From contig NZ_PCDP01000038.1 in NCBI RefSeq assembly GCF_003240585.1, positions 398,545-462,544 of the forward strand: a stretch of DNA of 64,000 nucleotides. The letters are read 5' to 3'. The translations under genes were made by a program, and so were the position numbers. Origin of the DNA: Arminella tubonensis (GTDB lineage: Bacteria; Pseudomonadota; Alphaproteobacteria; Rhizobiales; Rhizobiaceae). The notes beneath the pieces are model-generated. The model was not told the DNA's origin and searched no databases. It saw only the letters and a program-made list of their open reading frames with translations. Numbering within the stretch: position 1 is the stretch's first letter; each line of letters opens with the position of its first letter. Shown here one piece after another: positions 7,863 through 17,033 of this stretch.

Positions 7863-8552
7863 TCACGGGGCCTTGTCGCCAAGGAAGCGCTTGGGCATGT
7901 CGTCGACGAACGGAAACAGGTGGAAATACGGCCGCGCCTCGGCGATCGTGCGCTTGAAACTGGGTCGTTCGGCCAGGCGATCGAAATAGGCCGCAGCGTT
8001 TGGATAGTCACTTGCGAAGGGCGAGACGATGCCGACGTAGAACAGCGCCGGTGCTGCCGCGCAATCCGCCATGGAGAACGCATCTCCGATGATCCACTCC
8101 CTGTCGCGCGTTCGTTCATCAAGCATGGCATAGGCGACTTGCAAGGTTGCATGCGCTTCGACCACACCGCGCGGGTCCTTTTCGCCTTCCGGCCGCATTC
8201 GATCGGCGACGATCTTCTGCATCGGGACCTGGACATAGCAATCGAAGAAACGATCCCAGAGCCTCGCGTCCAGACGCAAAGCTTCGTCATGCGGCAGCAA
8301 CGGGTGATCGCCGGGATAGTGCTGCTCCAGATATTCGATGATGATGGATGTTTCCGGAACTGTTCGGCCGAAGCGCTCGTCGCGCAGGACCGGTATCTTG
8401 CCGATGGGCCAGAACGCGAAGAACTCCGCACTCGCCTGCCTGTCACCGAGGTCGACGACGACGCTCTCAAAAGGCGTGTCGTTTTCGTAGAGAGCCAACA
8501 GCACCTTGTGGCAGAAGGAAGCGAGCGGGTGGTGATAAAGCGTCAGCGTCAT
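7863..8552 (-). CDS. Glutathione S-transferase family protein
   Basis: 229 residues, a normal GST size. The thioredoxin-like domain (about 1-80) starts LTLYHHPLASFCHKVLLAL, with Ser12/Cys14 in the catalytic position, contains the cis-proline motif GKIPVL and ends ETSIIIEYLE, the glutathione gamma-glutamyl binding site. The all-helical C-terminal domain has GDAFSMADCAAAPAL, the N-capping box of the family. It should conjugate or reduce electrophiles with glutathione in the cytosol. It is a single gene with its own promoter region upstream of 8552. Confidence 0.9.
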   Translation of the reverse strand: MTLTLYHHPLASFCHKVLLALYENDTPFESVVVDLGDRQASAEFFAFWPIGKIPVLRDERFGRTVPETSIIIEYLEQHYPGDHPLLPHDEALRLDARLWDRFFDCYVQVPMQKIVADRMRPEGEKDPRGVVEAHATLQVAYAMLDERTRDREWIIGDAFSMADCAAAPALFYVGIVSPFASDYPNAAAYFDRLAERPSFKRTIAEARPYFHLFPFVDDMPKRFLGDKAP

Positions 8553-8751
8553 GGGAACTCCTCAGGCTTGATCCGTGAAAGCAAAACACTTGTCGGTATG
8601 GGTTACTATCAGAAATACATGTCGGGTGCAGTGGCTAGCCCAGCAAATGTTCTTCTTTTGTTCTTGATTTCGTCACTCGGCAGGATTACCTTCGTTGCGT
8701 TCAACGACGGATAGTGGAGGCGAGGTCGCATAGTGCGGTCTCGGTGAAGAT

Positions 8752-9381
8752 ATGACGCTTGGCAACGAACAGCTTTCCCTGGACTTCAACGAGCCGCCGG
8801 CGCCGCCGTCCTCGCGAAGGCGAAATAGCGGTCCGGATTTGGGGAAGAGCAACCTCTATTTCGCTGTCCTTCCGCAACTCGAGACCGCGAACATTGCCGC
8901 CCACCTGGCGGATCAGTTGCGGCGCGAGCATCGGTTGTCGGGGCATCCCCGCCCCGCACGTTTACTGCATATCTCGGTTTATGGGCTTGGACGCTTTGAC
9001 ACGGTCCCGGACGATATCGTCCATGCCGCTATGGAGTCCGCGGTCGCGGTACAAATGGCGCCGTTCGAGTTAGCTCTGGATAGCGTGCTCAGCTTCAGGC
9101 AAGAGGTGCGTCCGCTTGTGCTCCGCGGAGCGAAAGGTCGGGAGGAAATTCGGTCTCTCCGGGCTGAGCTTAGGCGCGGTTTACGGGGAGTCGGGCTGGA
9201 GGGCGAGGCGAAACGTCAATTCGAGCCGCATATGACGCTGCTGTACGATCGCAAGGCCATTTCCGAGACTAGCCTGGAGAAGCCGATAGCGTGGACGGTG
9301 CGCGAATTCGTCCTTGTCCATAGTCTGATCGGTCAAAGCAAGCACGACTATCTCGGCCGCTGGTCGCTGCATCTGCAATAG
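8752..9381 (+). CDS. 2'-5' RNA ligase / LigT-like 2H phosphoesterase family protein
   Basis: 209 residues with the two catalytic motifs of the 2H superfamily: HIS at 73-75 (LLHISVYGLG) and HMT at 160-162 (FEPHMTLLYD). Members hydrolyse or form 2',5' or cyclic phosphodiester bonds in RNA or nucleotides. The first motif has Ser in place of Thr, which is tolerated in the family. The N-terminal 30 residues (Pro/Arg-rich) look disordered. It is divergent from the GST gene and 16 bases from the end of the leftward LysR gene; neither suggests a pathway. Confidence 0.85.
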   Translation: MTLGNEQLSLDFNEPPAPPSSRRRNSGPDLGKSNLYFAVLPQLETANIAAHLADQLRREHRLSGHPRPARLLHISVYGLGRFDTVPDDIVHAAMESAVAVQMAPFELALDSVLSFRQEVRPLVLRGAKGREEIRSLRAELRRGLRGVGLEGEAKRQFEPHMTLLYDRKAISETSLEKPIAWTVREFVLVHSLIGQSKHDYLGRWSLHLQ

Positions 9382-9397
9382 TCGCGTTGCGACCCAC

Positions 9398-10261
9398 TCA
9401 CTCCCGCGTCCGGCAGGCGTCGCCGATGATCCGGGCCAAGAAATCCATCACACTTCGGATTGCGGGAGATCGGCGCAAATCCGGGTAGGTCACCAGCCAT
9501 AGATCCCTGGTCAGCGATGGCGAGGCTGTTGGCAGGCGGATGAGTATCGGGTCGACATCGCCGAGAAACCGGGGCAGCGCGACCACTCCAAGCCCGGCAC
9601 GAGCCGCCTCCAGCTGGCCGAATACATCGCTTGCCTGAAAGACGATTGCGCGGCCGGCAAGCAGGCTGCGCAACCATATCTGCTGGGTCAGGTGATCGTG
9701 GGCCGCGTCATAGCCGATGAAACTCCAGCCTTCGGCCGGCTGCGCTGCCACTTCCGCCGTGGCATAAAGGCCGAACCGCATGGCGCCGATCCGCCGCACG
9801 AGCAGGTCGGCATCCTCAGGGCGGGTCATGCGGACCGCGATATCGGCTTCGCCGCGGTCCAGCGCCAGATTTCCAGTGGCCCCATGAAGCGCCATGGTGA
9901 TCTCGGGGTTAGCCTTGTGGAAAGCCACCACGTTTGGGGCAATAAGTCGCGCGGCGACCGAGGGCGGTGCGCTGATCCTGATCGTTGTCGACGGCGCCGC
10001 TGCCGAGCTCTTTGCATAACGGCGGATCGCCTCGACCGCGTCCTGCATGCCGGAGACCAGCTCGGCGATAGCCCGGCCATCCGTCGTCAACGGCGAACTG
10101 CGCGGCAGGCGGTCGATGAGGCGCAGGTCGAGTGTCCGCTCCAATGACGCAATGCGGCGGCCGACGGTCGCGTGGTCGACGCCAAGTTCCCGCGCTGCCG
10201 CGGACAGCGAGCCGGTGCGCGCCAGCGAGGCTAAATGAACAAGGTCCTGCCAATCGATCAT
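9398..10261 (-). CDS. LysR family transcriptional regulator
   Basis: 287 residues from the ATG at 10261 (MIDWQDLVHLASLARTGSL); the frame is open much further upstream but runs over the divergent quinone reductase gene. The helix-turn-helix is GSLSAAARELGVDHATVGRRIASLERTLDLRL, followed by a short effector domain. The opening MIDWQD matches the MIDWDD opening of the LysR at 3971, and both have the same palindrome touching the start codon. The likely target is the divergent quinone oxidoreductase gene 90 bases away. Confidence 0.9.
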   Translation of the reverse strand: MIDWQDLVHLASLARTGSLSAAARELGVDHATVGRRIASLERTLDLRLIDRLPRSSPLTTDGRAIAELVSGMQDAVEAIRRYAKSSAAAPSTTIRISAPPSVAARLIAPNVVAFHKANPEITMALHGATGNLALDRGEADIAVRMTRPEDADLLVRRIGAMRFGLYATAEVAAQPAEGWSFIGYDAAHDHLTQQIWLRSLLAGRAIVFQASDVFGQLEAARAGLGVVALPRFLGDVDPILIRLPTASPSLTRDLWLVTYPDLRRSPAIRSVMDFLARIIGDACRTRE

Positions 10262-10263
10262 CA

Positions 10264-10277
10264 GTGCATTATTGCAC
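10264..10277. promoter_or_regulatory. LysR operator candidate GTGCATTATTGCAC
   Basis: A perfect inverted repeat, GTGCA-TTAT-TGCAC, two bases upstream of the LysR start codon on the minus strand. Twelve of 14 bases equal the dyad at 3956-3969, which stands one base from another LysR start. Binding here would cover the translation start and the LysR promoter and could control both this regulator and the quinone reductase. Inferred from symmetry, repetition and position. Confidence 0.5.
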
Positions 10278-10351
10278 AAGTCCGGTGAAGAGATACCGAA
10301 TTTATTCGCAGACGACTCTGTGATCATCTCAGCGCAAAAGGAGAGCCCACT

Positions 10352-11326
10352 ATGCCAATCGCAATCATTCTTGCCGCCCCCGGCGGCCCCGAGATGCTGA
10401 AGCTGGAGACCATCGCCGAAGTCGCGCCAGGTACGGGTGAAGTTCGCATCCGCCAGAGTACCATCGGCGTCAACTTCGTCGACATCTACTACCGCCAGGG
10501 TCTTTATCCCCGGCAGCCGGGCCAGAACATTCTCGGCCTTGAGGGCGCTGGTGTCGTCGAGGCAGTAGGACCGGACGTCTACGATTTGCAGGTCGGAGAT
10601 CGTGTCGCCTATACCGGCCGTCCGCTGGGCGGATATGCAGAAACCCGAACCCTGCCAGCCTCCCGGCTTGTCAAGTTGCCGGACGGCGTCAGCGAACGGG
10701 TGGCCGGTAGCTCGATGTTGCGCGGCCTGACTGCACATATGCTGTTGCACAAGACCTATCCGCTGCAGGCCGGCGACTGGGTCCTGGTGCACGCTGCGGC
10801 CGGCGGCGTTGGCCAGCTTGCGACGCGCTGGGCTCGTCGTCTCGGCGCGCACGTCATCGGCACCGTCGGATCCCCTGCGAAAGCCGCTATTGCTCTCGAA
10901 GCAGGGGCTGAGGAAGTCCTACTCCACACTTCGGAAGACTGGATGGAAGAGACGCGTCGGATCGCCGATGGCAAGGGCGTCCATCTCGCAATCGACGGCA
11001 TCGGCGGCGCGATGCTGGCAAAGACGCTGACCACGGTTCGCCCATTCGGCATAGCCGCAAGCCTCGGCCAGCCGGCGGGACCGATTCCTCCCATCCGCGT
11101 CGAGGAACTCTCTGCCCGCACCATCGGTCTCGCGCGACCGAGCGTGCTTGCCTACGCCAACGACCCGGAGCTTTATCGCCGTGGGGCTTCGGCTCTGCTT
11201 GCCGAACTGCAGGATGGATTGATCAATCCGATCGGCGCGGAATACCCGCTGGCGGAGGCCGCAAAGGCGCATACGGATCTCGAAGCCGGGCGGACGACCG
11301 GCAGCGTCATCCTGACTGTCGGATAA
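10352..11326 (+). CDS. NADPH:quinone oxidoreductase, zinc-independent MDR family
   Basis: 324 residues, typical of QorA-type quinone reductases. The N-terminal GroES-like domain contains VNFVDIYYRQGLYP and GLEGAGVVEAVG; the cofactor domain has VLVHAAAGGVGQLATRWA (about residues 132-149), the AAGGVG loop of zinc-free MDR proteins. The zinc ligands of alcohol dehydrogenases are absent. It reduces quinones or enones with NADPH in the cytosol. AAAAGGAG precedes the ATG with good spacing. It is divergent from a LysR gene, likely its regulator. Confidence 0.92.
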   Translation: MPIAIILAAPGGPEMLKLETIAEVAPGTGEVRIRQSTIGVNFVDIYYRQGLYPRQPGQNILGLEGAGVVEAVGPDVYDLQVGDRVAYTGRPLGGYAETRTLPASRLVKLPDGVSERVAGSSMLRGLTAHMLLHKTYPLQAGDWVLVHAAAGGVGQLATRWARRLGAHVIGTVGSPAKAAIALEAGAEEVLLHTSEDWMEETRRIADGKGVHLAIDGIGGAMLAKTLTTVRPFGIAASLGQPAGPIPPIRVEELSARTIGLARPSVLAYANDPELYRRGASALLAELQDGLINPIGAEYPLAEAAKAHTDLEAGRTTGSVILTVG

Positions 11327-11455
11327 GCATCGCGCCGTTTGCGACTGACAATCTTGCGTCGGGTACGCATTGATTTCCGGGCGGACCAAAAGTCGTTGCA
11401 CATCTGCATGCCGGCTTGCTATTGAGGCCACAGCCACGGGCAGGGAGACACGCGG

Positions 11456-12517
11456 ATGGATATCAGCGAAATCGTCATCGAAGGAGATTCGGCGGGCATT
11501 GCCTGGCGGTTGCCGGTGTTGCGCTTTGCAGGCTCCGATCCCGACGCACCGAAGGTCTATATACAGGCAGCGCTTCATGCCGGCGAACTGCCCGGTACCG
11601 CCCTGCTGCATTTCCTCTGCGAACGGCTGCGACGGGCGGAGGCGGAGGGCGCGATCCGGAGCGATATCACCATCGTTCCCCATGCCAACCCGATCGGCGC
11701 CGCGCAGGGGCTTTTCGGCGGAATGGAAGGCCGGTTCGATCTTGGGTCCCGTGCGAATTTCAATCGGGATTTCCCGCTGGTTTCCCTGCGTGACCGCGGG
11801 CTTCTCATCGACGATCTTGATCGATATCGCGCGCCGGACAGGCTGAAGCGTCAGCTCATTCATATGGCGCTGGGCGCTGACCTTGTCATCGACCTGCATT
11901 GCGACGACGAATCCCTGCAATATGCCTATATCGACGAGGTTTTCTGGCCAGAAGCGTCGGACCTTGCCGCAGCACTTGATATGGACGCGGTATTGCTTTC
12001 CGACGGCGAAAGCTCGGCCTTCGAAGAAGCCGTCAGTTTCGCCTGGAAGTACGAGGCTCCGGGAGAGAAGAAATCACGCCTGCCGGGCAAGCTGTCGGTG
12101 ACGGTGGAGCTTCGCGGCATGCGCGACGTCTATCCCGAGATGGCAGCCAAGGATGCAGCAGGGCTCTGGCGCTTCCTTGCCGCCCGCGGCATCGTGCGAG
12201 ACGAGGCGGTCAAGCTTTCCAGCTTTGCAGGTCCCGCCGTGCCGCTCGACAATATCGAGATGATCCGCGCTCCCCACGCGGGAACGGTACTTTTTCATCG
12301 CAATATCGGCGAACGCGTTTCCAAGGGCGATCTGCTGGCAACGATCATCGTGGCCCCGGGCATGCCTGATGGCACGATCGAAGTCAGGGCGCCTCAGGCC
12401 GGATTGATCGTGACCCGCGTCTCCGACCGTCTCGTGCGTCGTCGCGGCGACCTGATGAAGATCGGCTGCGACATGCCGAGTGCCGCCACGCGCAAGCCCG
12501 GTGCGCTGGAGGACTGA
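11456..12517 (+). CDS. Succinylglutamate desuccinylase/aspartoacylase family zinc hydrolase
   Basis: 353 residues with the zinc-carboxypeptidase-like fold of the AstE/AspA family. Metal ligands are visible as His41 and Glu44 (HAGELPG) and His148 (DLHCDD); NFNRDFP at about 101-107 is the family's substrate-binding motif. The last 90 residues (PHAGTVLFHRNIGERVSKGDLLATI) form a biotinyl-like beta domain typical of the amide-hydrolysing subgroup. It should remove an acyl group from an N-acyl amino acid or ectoine-like amide; the substrate is not decided by sequence. Six bases separate it from the next gene, so the two are likely an operon. Confidence 0.88.
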   Translation: MDISEIVIEGDSAGIAWRLPVLRFAGSDPDAPKVYIQAALHAGELPGTALLHFLCERLRRAEAEGAIRSDITIVPHANPIGAAQGLFGGMEGRFDLGSRANFNRDFPLVSLRDRGLLIDDLDRYRAPDRLKRQLIHMALGADLVIDLHCDDESLQYAYIDEVFWPEASDLAAALDMDAVLLSDGESSAFEEAVSFAWKYEAPGEKKSRLPGKLSVTVELRGMRDVYPEMAAKDAAGLWRFLAARGIVRDEAVKLSSFAGPAVPLDNIEMIRAPHAGTVLFHRNIGERVSKGDLLATIIVAPGMPDGTIEVRAPQAGLIVTRVSDRLVRRRGDLMKIGCDMPSAATRKPGALED

Positions 12518-12523
12518 CGTTCA

Positions 12524-12880
12524 ATGTCTGTGACGATCTACGGCATCAAAAATTGCGATACGATGAAGAAGGCCCGCGCCTGGCTGGACGAGAACGAGAT
12601 CCCCTATCGTTTCCATGACTACAAGGTAGAGGGCATAGACCGGGGCCATCTTCAGATATGGAGCGCCGAGGCGGGTTGGGAAACGGTGCTCAACCGGGCA
12701 GGTACCACCTTCCGCAAGCTTCCAGATGATGATCGCGTCGGCCTGAACGAAGAGAAAGCCATAAGCTTGATGCTGGCCCAGCCTTCGATGATCAAGCGGC
12801 CGGTACTGGAGGCGGATGGGAAACTGTCGATCGGCTTCAAGCCCGAGGTTTATGCATCTTTGTTTGCGAACGGCAAATAA
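12524..12880 (+). CDS. ArsC/Spx family protein (YffB type)
   Basis: 118 residues, thioredoxin-like, with a single N-terminal cysteine Cys11 in TIYGIKNCDTMKKA, then LDENEIPYRFHDYK and the closing KRPVLEADGKLSIGFKPEVY, all standard for the ArsC/YffB family. The second cysteine of Spx is missing. The YffB subgroup is thought to be a glutathione-dependent thiol reductase rather than a true arsenate reductase, so I leave out an ars symbol. It sits between the acylase gene (6-base gap) and ybaK (10-base gap) in an apparent three-gene operon. Confidence 0.88.
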   Translation: MSVTIYGIKNCDTMKKARAWLDENEIPYRFHDYKVEGIDRGHLQIWSAEAGWETVLNRAGTTFRKLPDDDRVGLNEEKAISLMLAQPSMIKRPVLEADGKLSIGFKPEVYASLFANGK

Positions 12881-12890
12881 GAGAGAGGCC

Positions 12891-13364
12891 ATGTCCAAGA
12901 CCACGCGCGCGACGCAAGTCCTTGCCCAGGCCAAGGTCGCTTTCACCGTCCACACCTACGACTATGATCCGAATGCCGAGCGTGTCGGACTGCAGGCAGC
13001 GGAGGCGCTTGGAGAAGAACCTCATCGCGTGCTGAAGACGCTGATGGCGGAAGTGGACGGCAAGCCGGTGTGTGTCGTCGTGCCGTCCGATCGCGAGGTC
13101 AGCATGAAGAAACTGGCGAGCGCCTTCGGCGGCAAGTCCGCGAACATGATGAAACCGGCAGATGCCGAGCGGCTGACGGGCTACCATGTCGGCGGCATTA
13201 GCCCTTTTGGCCAGAAGAAGGCAGTGCCGACCGCAGTCGAGGTGGCGGCGATGTCGGAAGCCTACGTCTTCATCAACGGTGGCCAGCGCGGGCTGCAGGT
13301 TCGGCTCGATCCCAAGGATGCTGTCAAGACGCTGAAGGCTGCGGCCGTTGCACTGATCGCCTGA
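12891..13364 (+). CDS. ybaK: Cys-tRNA(Pro)/Cys-tRNA(Cys) deacylase YbaK
   Basis: 157 residues from the ATG at 12891 behind GAGAGAGG; the upstream open frame overlaps the previous gene. The family signature is clear: VHTYDYDP, RVLKTLMAEVDGKPVCVVVPSDREVSMKKLASAFG with the key lysine of the INS-like fold, and GGISPFGQKK, the substrate-pocket loop of YbaK. It edits mischarged Cys-tRNA(Pro) in trans in the cytosol. It is the last gene of the acylase-yffB-ybaK run. Confidence 0.93.
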   Translation: MSKTTRATQVLAQAKVAFTVHTYDYDPNAERVGLQAAEALGEEPHRVLKTLMAEVDGKPVCVVVPSDREVSMKKLASAFGGKSANMMKPADAERLTGYHVGGISPFGQKKAVPTAVEVAAMSEAYVFINGGQRGLQVRLDPKDAVKTLKAAAVALIA

Positions 13365-13473
13365 CCGGTGCACGGAGGCAGAGCGAATTTGAGGGGTCCG
13401 AAGCTTCATTTTCGCCGCAAAGCCGGATAAGTCTGAGAGATACCGTTCCCGCCATTGAGCACGCAGGTTTCCC

Positions 13474-14727
13474 ATGACGTTCGTTCCGCAAACCAATCCA
13501 TCCGTCGACCCGGTGAAGCTCGACAAGCTTGCTGAAGTTGCTGTCAAGGTCGGGCTGCAGCTGCAGAAAGGCCAGGATCTCATCATTACGGCGCCTGTCG
13601 TGGCGATGCCGCTGGTGCGGCTGATCACCCGGCATGCCTACATCGCCGGCGGCGGTCTCGTGACCGTGTTCTATGCGGACGAGGAAACTACCCTTTCACG
13701 CTACCAATACGGCAATGACGAGAGCTTCGACCGCGCACCCGGCTGGCTCTACGAGGGAATGGCGAAGGCATATGCCAGCAACGCGGCGCGCCTGGCCATC
13801 TCAGGCGACAATCCAATGCTGCTCGCCGGCCAGGATCCGGCAAAGGTGTCGCGTGCCAACCGTGCCAATTCGGCAGCCTACAAGCCGGCGCTCGAGAAGA
13901 TCTCCAATTTCGAGATCAACTGGAACATTGTGTCCTATCCGAACCCTTCCTGGGCAAAGCTGGTCTTCCCGAACGATCCGGAGCCAATTGCCGTTGCCAA
14001 GCTTGCAAAAGCAATCTTTGCCGCTTCGCGCGTCGATGTCGCCGATCCGATCGCCGCCTGGGCCGAACACAATGCCAGCCTGCACAGGCGCTCGGGCTGG
14101 ATGAACGGGCAAAACTTTGCGACGCTGCATTTCCAGGGACCGGGTACCGATCTCAGGGTCGGCCTTGCCGATGGACACGAGTGGCATGGCGGTGCGTCGA
14201 CGGCCAAGAACGGTGTCACCTGCAATCCGAACATCCCGACCGAAGAGGTCTTCACGACGCCCCACGCGTTGCGCGTCGATGGACATGTCTCCAGCACCAA
14301 GCCGCTGTCGCATCAGGGCACCCTGATCGACAATATCCAGGTGCAATTCGAGGGTGGTCGCATCATTGGCGCGAAGGCGACCCGCGGCGAAGAGGTACTC
14401 AACAAGGTACTCGATACCGACGAAGGCGCACGCCGGCTGGGCGAAGTAGCGCTGGTGCCGCATTCCTCGCCTATCTCGGCAAGCGGCATCCTGTTCTACA
14501 ACACGCTGTTCGACGAAAACGCATCCTGCCACATCGCGCTCGGCCAGTGCTATTCCAAGTGCTTCGTCAACGGCGCCTCGCTCAGCCAGGACCAGATCAC
14601 CGCACAGGGCGGCAATTCCAGCCTGATCCATATCGACTGGATGATCGGCTCGGACAAGGTCGATATCGACGGTATCAAGCACGATGGTTCGCGCATCGCC
14701 GTGATGCGCAAGGGTGAATGGGCCTGA
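13474..14727 (+). CDS. Aminopeptidase, M29 family (AmpS-like)
   Basis: 417 residues, full length for peptidase family M29. Visible signatures are GLQLQKGQDLIITAPV near the N-terminus, LHFQGPGTDLRVGL and NIPTEEVFTTPH in the middle (the Glu of PTEE is a metal ligand in the family), and GEVALVPHSSPISASG, with a C-terminal region containing HIALGQCY. The enzyme releases N-terminal amino acids using two metal ions in the cytosol. It follows ybaK by 109 bases and is convergent with the quinone reductase gene. Confidence 0.92.
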   Translation: MTFVPQTNPSVDPVKLDKLAEVAVKVGLQLQKGQDLIITAPVVAMPLVRLITRHAYIAGGGLVTVFYADEETTLSRYQYGNDESFDRAPGWLYEGMAKAYASNAARLAISGDNPMLLAGQDPAKVSRANRANSAAYKPALEKISNFEINWNIVSYPNPSWAKLVFPNDPEPIAVAKLAKAIFAASRVDVADPIAAWAEHNASLHRRSGWMNGQNFATLHFQGPGTDLRVGLADGHEWHGGASTAKNGVTCNPNIPTEEVFTTPHALRVDGHVSSTKPLSHQGTLIDNIQVQFEGGRIIGAKATRGEEVLNKVLDTDEGARRLGEVALVPHSSPISASGILFYNTLFDENASCHIALGQCYSKCFVNGASLSQDQITAQGGNSSLIHIDWMIGSDKVDIDGIKHDGSRIAVMRKGEWA

Positions 14728-14748
14728 CAGGCGAAGGGTCGGCGCTTT

Positions 14749-15342
14749 TTATCTGATTGCGGCGACGGCTTTGCTTACCCGGGCGAGATGCGCCTTGCGT
14801 TTGGCGTCAGTCGCCCGATCCATGTCATGCAGCGTCAGCATGCGGAAGCTCAGCCGCTTCGAGCAGAAATTGGCGATGCCGCGCTTGAGCAAGCGGCGCA
14901 CCGGATTTCCCATGTAGAGATGGACCACCCACCAGGGCGATCCGGTGGTCGTCAGCGCCCAGAAGTGGCGAATATTTGTCAGCTGCGGCAGGATGCGCCC
15001 GCCGGCGGGATCGGGACGGAACGCAATGCCCGGCGCAAGGACCCGGTCGAAAAAGCCCTTGAGGATGGCCGGGAAATTGAACCACCATTGTGGAAAGACC
15101 AACACTAGCCCATCCGCCGCCTTCAGCCGTGATGTCATGTCACTGAGGCCGGAGACCTCGTAAGGCTCGGTGAAATAACCGCGCCTTTCCGCCGGCGACA
15201 GGCGTGGGTCGAAATCCACGCGATAAAGGTCGAGCCAATCCACTTCGTGGCCACCTGCTTGCAAGGCCTTGCGGGCGGTGTCCGCCACGGCGGCGGCAAA
15301 GCTGTCTTCGAGCGGATGAGCCAGGACCAGCAATATCCGCAT
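14749..15342 (-). CDS. NAD(P)H-dependent flavin oxidoreductase, flavodoxin-like fold (NQO/MdaB type)
   Basis: 197 residues beginning MRILLVLAHPLEDSFAAAVADTARKAL, the FMN/FAD phosphate-binding loop of the flavodoxin_2 family (DT-diaphorase, KefF, MdaB). LVLVFPQWWFNFPAILKGFFDRVLAPG is the family's hallmark. The product should reduce quinones by two electrons, protecting against redox cycling. Its ATG overlaps the xseA stop in an ATGA arrangement (15340-15344), so its translation is coupled to xseA. Confidence 0.9.
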   Translation of the reverse strand: MRILLVLAHPLEDSFAAAVADTARKALQAGGHEVDWLDLYRVDFDPRLSPAERRGYFTEPYEVSGLSDMTSRLKAADGLVLVFPQWWFNFPAILKGFFDRVLAPGIAFRPDPAGGRILPQLTNIRHFWALTTTGSPWWVVHLYMGNPVRRLLKRGIANFCSKRLSFRMLTLHDMDRATDAKRKAHLARVSKAVAAIR

Positions 15343-16940
15343 CAGAACAGGCTTCCCTGCTTCGACGGATCGTTTGACGTGCCGACCTTGGCGGCACGTT
15401 TACTGGCAATTGGGCTGCCTCCCGATGTAGGTGGTCCCTCGCCGGCGACTGCTCCGACGCGGCCATCGGCGAATTCGATCGATATGGCGGCGCCGGGCGC
15501 AAGCGCCGAGGCTGCAGAGACCGGTCTATCCTCGTCATCCCTGATAACGGCATAGCCGCGGCTGAGCACGTTCTTGTAGGAGAGCGACTGGAGCATGCGA
15601 TCATGGGCGACGACGGAGCCTCGCGCCTGGACGAGCTTGTGACGGATTGCCGTATCCGAATGGCGCGCAAGGTTGGCAAGATGATCGCGGGACCGGCTGG
15701 TATGGGCGAGCAGCCGCCCGGGAACGCCACGCATCGCTACATCCGCATTCGAAATCCGGCTTCGGCCCTCGGATAGCAAGCGATCGACCCGACGTTCGGC
15801 GCGGACAATGCGCTCGTTCAACATTTGACGCTTCTCGGCGATCCGGTTCGACAAGACTTGCGGCCGAAGATTCGCTGCAGCGCGCTCGAACGCACGGCGC
15901 TTGTTCAGCGTGTTCAGTTCCAATCCGCGTCCGAGCCCGGCGGCTGCCTCGTCGAATCGTCGGCGCGGCAGGGCGAGAAGCTGATCGAGCGACGGCAGCG
16001 CACGCAACAGAGCCCGCACTGCCTGACGCCGCTGGTCCATGTGACGGCCCATGCCCGTCTGCAACCGGGCTGCCAGGGCCGACGTCTGCGCCTCCAGTTC
16101 GGCCTTCACCGGCACCGCCATCTCGGCCGCCCCGGTCGGCGTCGGCGCGCGGACATCGGCCGCATAGTCGATCAGGGTCCAGTCAGTCTCGTGGCCGACG
16201 GCCGAGATCAACGGGATTGTGCTTTCGGCTGCGGCGCGGACCACGGCCTCGTCGTTGAAGCTCCAGAGATCCTCCAGGCTGCCGCCACCGCGCGCGACGA
16301 TCAGCACATCCGGTCGAGGCATCGCCCCTCCGACGTCAAATGCATTGAAGCCACGAATGGCGTTTGCCACCTCGTCGCCCGATCCCTCCCCCTGCACCTT
16401 TACCGGCCAGACGAGGACGTGCACCGGGAAACGATCGGCGATGCGGTGGAGAATATCGCGGATGACGGCACCGGTCGGCGAGGTGACGACGCCGATCACT
16501 TTCGGCATGAAGGGCAGGCGCCGCTTGCGTTCGGCATCGAACAACCCTTCGGCACCCAGCTTGCGCTTGCGTTCCTCCAGCAGCGCCATCAGCGCGCCGG
16601 CGCCTGCAGGTTCCAGCGTCTCGATGACGATCTGGTATTTGGACGAGCCGGGGAAAGTCGTCACCTTGCCGGTGGCGATCACTTCCATGCCCTCCTCCGG
16701 CCGGAATTTCAGCTTGGAAAACGTGCCCTTCCAAATCACGGCATCGATGCGGGCTCTGTCGTCCTTCAGCGCGAAATAGGCATGGCCCGATGAGTGCGGG
16801 CCGCGATACCCGGATATTTCACCACGTACCCGAACCTGGTCGAAGGCGTTCTCGACCGTGCGCTTGATCGAGCCGGAAAGCTCCGACACGGAATATTCGG
16901 CAAGGTTCGACGGCGAATCATTCTCGAGGAAGCTGCTCAT
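15342..16940 (-). CDS. xseA: Exodeoxyribonuclease VII large subunit
   Basis: 532 residues, slightly longer than the E. coli protein, as usual in rhizobia. The N-terminal OB fold carries VRVRGEISGYRGPHSSGHAYFALKDD, the catalytic domain carries GVVTSPTGAVIRDIL, LIVARGGGSLEDLWSFNDE and SAVGHETDWTLIDYAAD, all diagnostic of XseA. A long coiled-coil region follows and the tail is Arg/Gly-rich. With XseB it degrades single-stranded DNA during repair. xseB is not adjacent here, which is common in this order. It is followed by an overlapping flavin oxidoreductase gene. Confidence 0.97.
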   Translation of the reverse strand: MSSFLENDSPSNLAEYSVSELSGSIKRTVENAFDQVRVRGEISGYRGPHSSGHAYFALKDDRARIDAVIWKGTFSKLKFRPEEGMEVIATGKVTTFPGSSKYQIVIETLEPAGAGALMALLEERKRKLGAEGLFDAERKRRLPFMPKVIGVVTSPTGAVIRDILHRIADRFPVHVLVWPVKVQGEGSGDEVANAIRGFNAFDVGGAMPRPDVLIVARGGGSLEDLWSFNDEAVVRAAAESTIPLISAVGHETDWTLIDYAADVRAPTPTGAAEMAVPVKAELEAQTSALAARLQTGMGRHMDQRRQAVRALLRALPSLDQLLALPRRRFDEAAAGLGRGLELNTLNKRRAFERAAANLRPQVLSNRIAEKRQMLNERIVRAERRVDRLLSEGRSRISNADVAMRGVPGRLLAHTSRSRDHLANLARHSDTAIRHKLVQARGSVVAHDRMLQSLSYKNVLSRGYAVIRDDEDRPVSAASALAPGAAISIEFADGRVGAVAGEGPPTSGGSPIASKRAAKVGTSNDPSKQGSLF

Positions 16941-17033
16941 GACGCCTTTTTACCGGAATCATCGGCAAAGGGCAGCCGGGGTTCGATCAAGACCGACGTT
17001 TTCTTTAGCAGGCGGACGGTCCTTGCCTTCCTG

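Noticed and set aside
15825..16793. Long plus-strand frame opposite xseA
   Set aside because: Antisense shadow of the conserved xseA gene in high-GC DNA; no family features.
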